Assembly (NCBI GenBank): GCA_902765725.1
Contig: CACXAT010000033.1
Location: 1 to 38,435 of the forward strand
Direction of reading: 5' to 3'
Origin: an uncultured Lachnospiraceae bacterium
GTDB taxonomy: Bacteria; Bacillota; Clostridia; Lachnospirales; Lachnospiraceae
Length of the DNA: 38,435 nucleotides
How positions within the stretch are numbered: the first letter of the stretch is position 1; every line of letters begins with the position of its first letter. Below are positions 32,991 to 38,435 of this stretch, one piece after another. The translations under genes and the position numbers were made by a program. The notes under the pieces are model-generated. The model saw only the letters and a list, made by a program, of their open reading frames with translations. It was not told the DNA's origin and did not search any database.

Positions 32991-33869
32991 ATGAGAGGAA
33001 AGATCATTCGCGCAGTCGGAGGCTTCTATTTCGTATGGAGTTATGAGGACAGTCATACCTATCAGTGCCGCGCAAGGGGGATCTTCCGTAAGGACAGCTT
33101 CAAGCCTCTGCCGGGGGATGACTGCACATTCCGCCTGACCCAGGCGCAGGATGTGGAAGGATATGTAGAGACCATAGACAGGAGGCGCAATCAGCTGATC
33201 CGCCCTCCGGTCGCCAATGTGGATCAGGCGCTGGTAGTCTTTGCGCTGACAAGCCCGGAACCGAATCTCTCTCTTCTGGACCGGTTCCTGATCGAAATGA
33301 GAAGGCAGGGGATCCCTGCGGTGATCTGCTTCAACAAGAAGGATCTCGCCGGGGAAGAGCGGATACGTGAGCTGACCCAGGTCTACAGCCAGTGCGGCTG
33401 CAGGGTGCTGCCCGTGAGCGTCCTGAAGCAGGAAGGACTGGAAACGATCCTTGAGCTCATGAAGGGAAAGACGACGGTGCTGGCAGGTCCGAGCGGAGTC
33501 GGCAAGAGCTCTCTTACCAACTACCTGTGCCCGGAGGCTCAGATGGAGGTGGGATCGCTGTCGGTCCGCACTGAGCGGGGCAAACAGACAACACGCCACG
33601 CAGAACTGTTCGCCATAGGGGATGACACCTTCTTCCTGGACACTCCGGGGTTTTCCAGCCTGGAGCTGAGAGGCATGAAGAGGGATGAGGTAAAGGAATT
33701 CTTCCCTGAATTCACTGAGTATGAACCCTACTGCCGATTCCAGGGCTGCATGCATATCCATGAGCCGGAGTGCGGCATCAAGAGTGCCGTAGAGGAAGGG
33801 CAGATCAGCAGGGCGAGATATGACAGTTATCTGCAGCTGGTGCAGGAGCTGTCGGATGTAAAACGGTAG
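32991..33869 (+). CDS. rsgA: Ribosome small subunit GTPase RsgA
   Basis: Circularly permuted GTPase that checks late 30S assembly. 292 residues. N-terminal OB-fold, then G4 FNKKDL, G1 GPSGVGKSSL and G3 DTPGFSS in permuted order. The C-terminal zinc site is C-x4-C-x-H-x5-C within CRFQGCMHIHEPEC. Complete. The start is just after the kinase stop, preceded by AGGGGTGA as a short ribosome binding site. rpe follows after 38 bp. Confidence 0.97.
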   Translation: MRGKIIRAVGGFYFVWSYEDSHTYQCRARGIFRKDSFKPLPGDDCTFRLTQAQDVEGYVETIDRRRNQLIRPPVANVDQALVVFALTSPEPNLSLLDRFLIEMRRQGIPAVICFNKKDLAGEERIRELTQVYSQCGCRVLPVSVLKQEGLETILELMKGKTTVLAGPSGVGKSSLTNYLCPEAQMEVGSLSVRTERGKQTTRHAELFAIGDDTFFLDTPGFSSLELRGMKRDEVKEFFPEFTEYEPYCRFQGCMHIHEPECGIKSAVEEGQISRARYDSYLQLVQELSDVKR

Positions 33870-33907
33870 ATGACATGTTCGCAGACGGAACGGAAAGGAA
33901 GACAGGG

Positions 33908-34567
33908 ATGAAGAATTATCTTGCGCCATCGATTCTCTCAGCGGATTTCTCCCATCTTGGAGACGACATTCTGGCAGTGAGAGACTGCGGGGCAAAGTAT
34001 CTGCATTTTGACGTAATGGACGGCTTGTTTGTTCCGAGTATATCTTTCGGACTGCCGGTACTCAAGTCGATCCGTCCCCTTACGGATATGTTCTATGACG
34101 TTCACCTGATGATCCAGGATCCGGAGCGCTACATCACTGATTTTGCGAAGGCCGGCGCAGACGGGATCACAGTCCATGCGGAAGCATGCAGGCATCTGGA
34201 CCGTGTGCTGGACCAGATCCATGAGGCGGGACTTCGGACTGGAGTTGCGCTGAATCCGGCGACGCCTCTCAATGTTCTGGAGTATGTCTGGGAGAAGGTC
34301 GATATGTTCCTTCTCATGACAGTCAATCCAGGGTTCGGAGGACAGAAGCTGATCCCGGCAGTCCTTCCCAAGATCGCGAAGCTGCGCGGTATCATTAACG
34401 AGAGAGGCCTTGCGGCTGACCTTGAGATCGACGGCGGCGTAAATGAAAGTACGATCACTTCTGTGCTGGAAGCGGGAGCAAATGTCCTGGTCGCAGGATC
34501 TTCCATCTTCAAGGGGGACATCCCGGCAAATTACAGGGCGCTGGAAGCATATCTGGGAGAACAGTAA
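33908..34567 (+). CDS. rpe: Ribulose-phosphate 3-epimerase
   Basis: Interconverts ribulose-5-P and xylulose-5-P in the pentose phosphate pathway. 219 residues from the ATG at 33908 (AAAGGAAG upstream); an ATG at 33875 would add 11 unconserved residues. TIM barrel with SILSADF, FDVMDGLFVPS (metal-site His/Asp), HLMI, VNPGFGGQK and EIDGGVN. Complete. thiN begins 2 bp after its stop. Confidence 0.97.
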   Translation: MKNYLAPSILSADFSHLGDDILAVRDCGAKYLHFDVMDGLFVPSISFGLPVLKSIRPLTDMFYDVHLMIQDPERYITDFAKAGADGITVHAEACRHLDRVLDQIHEAGLRTGVALNPATPLNVLEYVWEKVDMFLLMTVNPGFGGQKLIPAVLPKIAKLRGIINERGLAADLEIDGGVNESTITSVLEAGANVLVAGSSIFKGDIPANYRALEAYLGEQ

Positions 34568-34569
34568 CC

Positions 34570-35226
34570 GTGAAAAAGAGAGCTGTGATTATCGCAGGGG
34601 GCGAGATCGATGATGACCTTGCCCTCTCTTTTATACAGAATGAAAGCTATGTCATAGCCGCGGACAGAGGACTTGCGTTCCTTGCCGGGCATGATATCCT
34701 GCCGGACCTGGTGGTCGGTGATTTTGATTCTGCGCCCGAAGAGACGGCGAAGCGTTTTCTGGAGGCCAATCCCGGGATTGAGGTGCGGGCGTATAACTGG
34801 GAGAAGGATTATACCGACCTTGAGATCGCTGCGGTGGCTGCCGCGGACAGGGGATATACAGACATTGATATCCTGGGAGCGACGGGCACCCGGCTGGACC
34901 ATGTGATCGGCGCACTGCAGACCCTCGCGCTGCTGTTGGACCGCGGCTGCAGGGGCCGCGTGATCGATCCCTGCAACAGGATCACGATGCACGATACGGA
35001 TTTCACGATACGCAGGGACAGTCAGTGGGGAAAATATGTATCTCTGTTTGCCTGGGGAGGACCGGTTTCAGGCATCACACTGGAGGGATTTCATTTTCCC
35101 ATGCAGAATGGGATCATCACGAATTCGGGAACTCTGGCGATCTCGAATCAGATCGAGGAGGAAGAGGCGGCTGTTCACTTTGAAAAGGGAAGGCTGCTGA
35201 TGATCGAGTCGAAGGACCGGCCCTGA
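34570..35226 (+). CDS. thiN: Thiamine pyrophosphokinase (GTG start)
   Basis: Transfers pyrophosphate from ATP to thiamine to make TDP. 218 residues with a GTG start, 2 bp after rpe, so translation is coupled. Motifs: DRGLAFL, VVGDFDS (substrate/Mg site), EKDYTDLEIA, GATGTRLDH and an ITNSGT-like C-terminal segment. No TPP riboswitch is visible, consistent with a housekeeping operon. Confidence 0.95.
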   Translation: MKKRAVIIAGGEIDDDLALSFIQNESYVIAADRGLAFLAGHDILPDLVVGDFDSAPEETAKRFLEANPGIEVRAYNWEKDYTDLEIAAVAAADRGYTDIDILGATGTRLDHVIGALQTLALLLDRGCRGRVIDPCNRITMHDTDFTIRRDSQWGKYVSLFAWGGPVSGITLEGFHFPMQNGIITNSGTLAISNQIEEEEAAVHFEKGRLLMIESKDRP

Positions 35227-35260
35227 TCTGTGAACAGAGACGATAAGAAAGGACTGCGGT

Positions 35261-35560
35261 ATGGAATTCTTCTACACTCCCCAGCTGCTTGAATATATGC
35301 GAAGAAAAGGGAAAAGGCATATCTCTGTGGAGGTGGCGACCGCGGACCATTCCGACTTTGACGTGGCGGAGCTGTACTACCGGCTTATCGATGATAAGAC
35401 GGTGGAATTCCTGAAGAAGAAGCGCTACCGGGCAGTCGGGACGGAGCACGGACTTGTGATGCTCCCGCCCTATCATCTGGAGTACGATGAGACCGTAACC
35501 TTCCGGCTGAAGAAAGTCCTGTTTTTTACCAGCGTGACGACGGACGGGATCCGGCTGTGA
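35261..35560 (+). CDS. Small conserved hypothetical protein
   Basis: 99 residues, soluble, no signal peptide or membrane segment. Rich in charged and aromatic residues, with a strand-like pattern (KRHISVEVATADHSDFDVAE) and a central basic patch (KKKRYRAV). No family recognised. AAAGGA lies upstream of the ATG and the gene is 34 bp after thiN, ahead of the operon terminator, so it is probably the operon's last gene. Coding is supported by position and ribosome binding site. Confidence 0.65.
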   Translation: MEFFYTPQLLEYMRRKGKRHISVEVATADHSDFDVAELYYRLIDDKTVEFLKKKRYRAVGTEHGLVMLPPYHLEYDETVTFRLKKVLFFTSVTTDGIRL

Positions 35561-35600
35561 CAGCACCGGTATCATTCATTAATTGATTATTATCGATATG

Positions 35601-35632
35601 AAAAGGCTGACTCCACGGGAGCCAGCCTTTTT
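35601..35632. terminator. Bidirectional terminator between operon end and MFS gene
   Basis: 14-bp arms AAAAGGCTGACTCC and GGAGCCAGCCTTTT (one mismatch), loop ACG, T5 on + and T4 on -. It ends both the thiN operon and the convergent MFS gene. Confidence 0.9.
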
Positions 35633-35656
35633 CCATATCTTTACATAGAGCAATCG

Positions 35657-36856
35657 TCATTTTTTTTCAGAGCGTATGAGAAGCATGACTCCTCCCAGCA
35701 TCAGGATGGGAAAGATGACCGCGCACAGGATGCCGGTCTTCAGATTGTCACCGAAAGCAGAGGCGATCAGGCCGACAAAGGTCGGACCGCCGCTGCAGCC
35801 CACGTCTCCTCCCAGGGCCAGCAGTGCGAACATGGCAGTTCCGCCTGCAGGCATGGAAGCGGAGGCCATGGAGAAGGTTCCCGGCCACAGAATACCTACC
35901 GAGAATCCGCAGATCCCACATCCGATCAGGCCCAGGGCCGGCAGGGGGGAGAGGGAGATGACCAGGTAGGAGGCAAGACACAGAAGACTGCTGCCGATGA
36001 TATACTTCTTCAGCGGAAGTTTCTCCCCGAATTTGCCGTAGATCAGGCGCGAGGTTCCCATCATGACGGCAAAGAACATGGGACCGGTCAGGTCTCCCAG
36101 GGTCTTGCTGACCCCCAGCCCCTGCTCTGCGAAGGTGGAAGCCCACTGGCTGACCGCCTGCTCGCAGGCTCCGGCACAGATCATAAGGATCACAAAGAGC
36201 CAGAACAGCCTGTTCTTCAGCAAATTCCTGAGGGGGATCGCCGTCTCTCCCTCGGGGATCAGATCCGCGATCGGGACCCTGGTGAACACCAGCATGTTGA
36301 CGGCCGGGATCAGGGCCCACAGAACGGTCAGGATCTGCCAGCGGCTGATTCCTGCCAGGGCGAAGAACAGGGTAGAGAGAAGCACGACTCCCACGTGTCC
36401 CCAACAGTAGAAGGAGTGGAGAAGGCTCATGGCCGCTTCCTTGTTCGGTGTCGGACAGGATTCCATGACGGGGCTTACGACAACCTCCAGAAGCCCGCCT
36501 CCCACCGCATAGAAGAATACCGCGATGAGGATTCCGGTGTAGGGATCTGCCATGACGGAGGGCAGCACAGCCAGCATCACCAGGCCGAGAGCCGCTGTCA
36601 GATGAGCGATGATCATGGTGGCACGGTAGCCAATCCGGTCTACGAAGGTAACGGAGACCAGGTCCACCAGCAGCTGCAGGCCGAAGTTGAAAGTCACCAG
36701 GAAGGTGATCCGGGAGAGCGGGATCCCATAGGACCTGTGGAAGGTCAGAAACAGGAGCGGCGCGAAGTTGTTGACGATGGCCTGCACGATGTATCCGACA
36801 AAACAGGCATATACGGTTTTCTGATATCTGGTATCCATAGAACAAGTCCTTTTCAT
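35657..36856 (-). CDS. Major facilitator superfamily transporter
   Basis: 399 residues with twelve predicted membrane helices. MFS loop 2-3 signature in VTFVDRIGYRATMIIAHL (around residue 70). Resembles fucose/sugar-type and related MFS permeases, but the substrate is unclear. The ATG at 36856 has GGGAG 8 bases upstream; an ATG at 36838 with AAAAGGA is an alternative start. A predicted promoter lies just upstream. Beyond it on + are remnants of a lost ABC exporter. Confidence 0.88.
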   Translation of the reverse strand: MKRTCSMDTRYQKTVYACFVGYIVQAIVNNFAPLLFLTFHRSYGIPLSRITFLVTFNFGLQLLVDLVSVTFVDRIGYRATMIIAHLTAALGLVMLAVLPSVMADPYTGILIAVFFYAVGGGLLEVVVSPVMESCPTPNKEAAMSLLHSFYCWGHVGVVLLSTLFFALAGISRWQILTVLWALIPAVNMLVFTRVPIADLIPEGETAIPLRNLLKNRLFWLFVILMICAGACEQAVSQWASTFAEQGLGVSKTLGDLTGPMFFAVMMGTSRLIYGKFGEKLPLKKYIIGSSLLCLASYLVISLSPLPALGLIGCGICGFSVGILWPGTFSMASASMPAGGTAMFALLALGGDVGCSGGPTFVGLIASAFGDNLKTGILCAVIFPILMLGGVMLLIRSEKK

Positions 36857-36872
36857 TTAATTTACTCCCAAC

Positions 36873-36901
36873 ATATTCTTCTGAAATCAGTATAAAGTCA
36901 A
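36873..36901 (-). promoter_or_regulatory. Predicted sigma-A promoter of the MFS gene
   Basis: On the - strand TTGACT (36896-36901), 17-bp spacer, GAATAT (36873-36878). Confidence 0.5.
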
Positions 36902-36928
36902 GGCGTATTTTCGCCCGCCCTGCCATCC

Positions 36929-37054
36929 TATACCAGTGACATCCTGGTCATGCGGGACGGCGATATCGTGGAGCAGGGAAACCATACGGAGCTGATGGCG
37001 AAAAACGGATTCTACGCGCAGCTCTACAATTCCCAGTTCGAGCAGGCAGGGTGA
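36929..37054 (+). pseudogene. Remnant of ABC exporter ATPase C-terminus
   Basis: About 41 codons with no start. The frame reads [20 protein letters not shown], then [19 protein letters not shown], then a stop. This is the typical extreme C-terminus of type I ABC exporters (MsbA/MdlB-like; compare ILVL-x-DG-x-IVEQG-x-H-x-EL). Everything upstream (membrane domain, Walker A and B, signature) is absent: before about 36929 comes the MFS promoter region. It is the end of a gene cut away by deletion or rearrangement. Not previously visible as a gene because it is so short. Confidence 0.85.
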
Positions 37055-37066
37055 GTATGCTATAAT
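37037..37066 (+). promoter_or_regulatory. Possible promoter of the Nudix gene
   Basis: Extended -10 TGC-TATAAT (TATAAT at 37061-37066). The -35 (TTCGAG at 37037, 18-bp spacer) is weak. It overlaps the end of the ABC exporter remnant. Confidence 0.5.
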
Positions 37067-37084
37067 CAGATCATCCAGGCAAGT

Positions 37085-37111
37085 TCCCGCGCAGGTCTGT
37101 TCTGCGCGGGA
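37085..37111 (+). other. Strong hairpin in the Nudix leader
   Basis: Perfect 10-bp stem TCCCGCGCAG with CTGCGCGGGA, loop of 7, just upstream of the AGGAGG site. No T-run, so not a terminator. May stabilise the mRNA 5' end. Confidence 0.55.
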
Positions 37112-37137
37112 GATGAAAGAAAGCAGGAGGGACGTAT

Positions 37138-37722
37138 ATGCTGAGCGACACAGGGAGAAAACTGCTGGACCAGATTACAGTGTATGAGCCGTTCAACGAG
37201 CAGGAGGAGCGGGACCGGGAAATGATCCTGCATGCGCTTCAGACGGAAGAGGACGTGTTTACGAGGGACAATGCGCTGTGCCATATGACGGCAAGCGCCT
37301 GGATCGTGAACGCGGACCGGACGAAGGCGCTGATGGCTTACCACAATATCTACGATTCCTGGAGCTGGCTTGGCGGGCACGCGGACGGCGAGGAAGACCT
37401 GCTGTCCGTTGCATTGAAGGAAGCGCGCGAGGAGGCCGGGATCCGGAATGTGCGGCCCGTGTCAGATGAGATCCTCTCTCTGGAGGTCCTGACGGTGGAC
37501 GGCCATGTGAAGAGGTGCAGGTACGTCAGCTCGCATCTGCACCTGAATGTGACCTATCTGCTGGAGGCGGATGAGGAAGAAGGCCTCCATGTCAGAGAGG
37601 GGGAGAACAGCGGCGTTCGCTGGTTCGGCCTGGACGAGGCTGTGCAGGCCAGCTCCGAGCCCTGGTTCAGGGAGCATATCTACTCAAAGCTGAATGCGAA
37701 GCTGCGAGAGCAGACGCGCTAG
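37138..37722 (+). CDS. Nudix hydrolase
   Basis: 194 residues. Nudix box GGHADGEEDLLSVALKEARE then EAGI follows G-x5-E-x7-K-E-A-x-E-E-x-G-I with Lys in place of the usual first Arg; the metal-binding glutamates are kept. Nudix enzymes cleave nucleoside diphosphates linked to other groups; the substrate here is unknown. An N-terminal helical part (1-50) and sequence RDNALCHMTASAWIVN resemble a common clostridial group. AGGAGG precedes the ATG. Confidence 0.88.
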   Translation: MLSDTGRKLLDQITVYEPFNEQEERDREMILHALQTEEDVFTRDNALCHMTASAWIVNADRTKALMAYHNIYDSWSWLGGHADGEEDLLSVALKEAREEAGIRNVRPVSDEILSLEVLTVDGHVKRCRYVSSHLHLNVTYLLEADEEEGLHVREGENSGVRWFGLDEAVQASSEPWFREHIYSKLNAKLREQTR

Positions 37723-37774
37723 TTTATCTGCGGTACTTACATTCTTAAGATCCGGGAGGTATCCTGGCATGGGA

Positions 37775-38047
37775 TCATTCTTTTGTCTGCAGTATGGAAT
37801 ACAGATTCTGCGGCATGGACTGGAACATCATCCGGACTACCGTTTCTGCCGAGGTAATATTGTCCGTCAGTACCCATTCCTGCGTCATGCCGACAGACCC
37901 CATACAATAGAATCGAATGCTGTAAGCGAGCTGAGTATCGAGAATATCGGTACCCAGCTTTTGTTTTGCGAGGTCCGAATAGCGCTTCGTAAAGTATTCC
38001 ACCATACATTTCTGACGATTGACGAAGCAGCGCTTCAGTCCGGGATC
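37775..38047 (-). pseudogene. C-terminal part of a TetR-family regulator, N-terminus lost
   Basis: About 90 codons ending at the TGA at 37775. The sequence VEYFTKRYSDLAKQKLG, then AYSIRFYCMGSVGMTQEWVL and VVRMMFQSMPQN, resembles the ligand-binding C-terminal domain of clostridial TetR proteins. The N-terminal helix-turn-helix is absent: further upstream on the - strand the frame is the antisense of the excisionase-like gene. The upper boundary is approximate (38.00-38.06 kb). The simplest reading is that a mobile element was inserted in this gene, with the N-terminal half beyond the window. Confidence 0.68.
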
Positions 38048-38194
38048 TCCCCTCAGGCAATTTCCCGATATGCTATGCGATGTCATTTCGGAGAATGCCG
38101 CAAAATCGGCGGGAAGATCCGGATCCCGGGAAAGCATTTTCAGGAGTGGATGAAGAAACGACAGGAAGGAGAGATGGCTCATGGCTTCAATTAA
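38012..38194 (+). CDS. Excisionase-like helix-turn-helix protein
   Basis: About 60 residues: LTIDEAALQSGISPQAISRY, then a wing KIGGKIRIPGKHFQEWMKK. This fits small Xis/MerR-like excisionases that bend DNA for element excision. It lies directly before, and overlaps by 14 bp, a tyrosine integrase gene, the standard xis-int order. No in-frame ATG, GTG or TTG is close; CTG at 38012 or ATT at 38018 are the only nearby options, so the true 5' end may have been cut off at the element boundary. The frame runs on upstream but there it is antisense to the TetR remnant. Confidence 0.6.
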   Translation: MTIDEAALQSGISPQAISRYAMRCHFGECRKIGGKIRIPGKHFQEWMKKRQEGEMAHGFN

Positions 38195-38435
38195 GGAACG
38201 GAACGGTAAGTACTGTGTGATCTATACATACACAGACGAGAACGGCAACAAAAAGCAGAAATGGGAAACCTACAAAACAAAGGCTGAGGCCAAACAGCGG
38301 AAAAAAGAAATTGAGTATAAGGAAGGCCTTGGGCAGTTTATCATTCCGCAATGTAAGTATTTGAGGGAACTGCTGGATGAATATGTCAGCCTGTATGGCA
38401 GGGATAAATGGTCTCTATCCACTTACGACCGGAAC
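38181..38435 (+). CDS. int: Tyrosine recombinase/integrase, N-terminal part (3' end outside window)
   Basis: 85 codons to the window edge. MASIKERNGKYCVIYTYTDE, then NGNKKQKWETYKTKAEAKQR, is the AP2-like arm DNA-binding domain of phage and ICE integrases, followed by the start of the core-binding domain (LRELLDEYVSLYGRDKWSLS). The catalytic R-H-R-Y residues lie beyond the window. AAGGAG at 38166-38171 supports the ATG. It reads away from the housekeeping genes, so the rest of the mobile element extends to the right. Confidence 0.88.
   Translation, partial: MASIKERNGKYCVIYTYTDENGNKKQKWETYKTKAEAKQRKKEIEYKEGLGQFIIPQCKYLRELLDEYVSLYGRDKWSLSTYDRN

Noticed and set aside
34520..34600. Possible TPP riboswitch before thiN
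   Set aside because: Only 2 bp separate rpe and thiN, leaving no room, and no THI-box sequence was seen upstream.
38048..38182. N-terminal extension of the TetR remnant up to 38182
   Set aside because: The translated part has no helix-turn-helix and is antisense to the excisionase-like gene, which fits its family better.
1..38435. CRISPR arrays, tRNA or rRNA genes, defence islands
   Set aside because: No regular repeat-spacer pattern, no tRNA cloverleaf or CCA-type ends, and no nuclease/methylase cluster was recognised by reading both strands.

Overview
The window looks like chromosome of a low-oxygen Firmicute, most likely a GC-rich member of the Lachnospiraceae/Clostridia. Reasons: the gene order priA-def-fmt-rsmB-rlmN-stp-prkC-rsgA-rpe-thiN is the classic Firmicute one; promoters are sigma-A-like, often with an extended -10; ribosome binding sites are strong AGGAGG types; there is a class II galT, the short zinc-binding type of prolyl-tRNA synthetase, a K+-type membrane pyrophosphatase, a But-like CoA-transferase, and a MurE with the meso-diaminopimelate motif. 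No tRNA, rRNA or CRISPR array was seen.

Layout. 1-6.0 kb: the 3' end of rarA, argS, a MATE exporter and hppA, on the + strand. 6.1-11.3 kb: an accessory operon of a membrane Ser/Thr kinase, a very large Ig-like surface protein and a small CPBP-type membrane protease. 11.3-14 kb: glyA and a glycosyltransferase-GtrA fusion. 14-16 kb, - strand: a CoA-transferase and a DUF402 protein. 16.1-21.8 kb: galT, proS, a drug/metabolite transporter, a PII-like protein and a CPA2 cation/proton antiporter. A zinc-type ArsR regulator points back at the antiporter. 22.3-35.6 kb: a long housekeeping run for wall synthesis, replication restart, formyl-Met handling, rRNA methylation, the PASTA kinase/phosphatase pair, RsgA, Rpe and ThiN. 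35.6-37.7 kb: an MFS transporter, a stub of a lost ABC exporter and a Nudix hydrolase. From about 38.0 kb to the end: the edge of an integrated mobile element (excisionase-like gene plus tyrosine integrase) next to the C-terminal half of a TetR regulator.

How the genes work together. The housekeeping run couples translation quality (Def, Fmt, RsmB, RlmN, RsgA) to growth signalling by the Stp/PrkC pair. The kinase-Ig protein-CPBP operon is the best candidate for an undescribed surface or signalling system. The PII-like/antiporter pair, translationally coupled by an ATGA overlap, looks like a nucleotide-controlled ion transporter.

Two conserved genes carry apparent frame-breaking small deletions. 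prkC lacks about 25 nt in the kinase domain, and glyA has its normal C-terminal tail in another frame. Both need read-level checking, because they could be real mutations or assembly errors.
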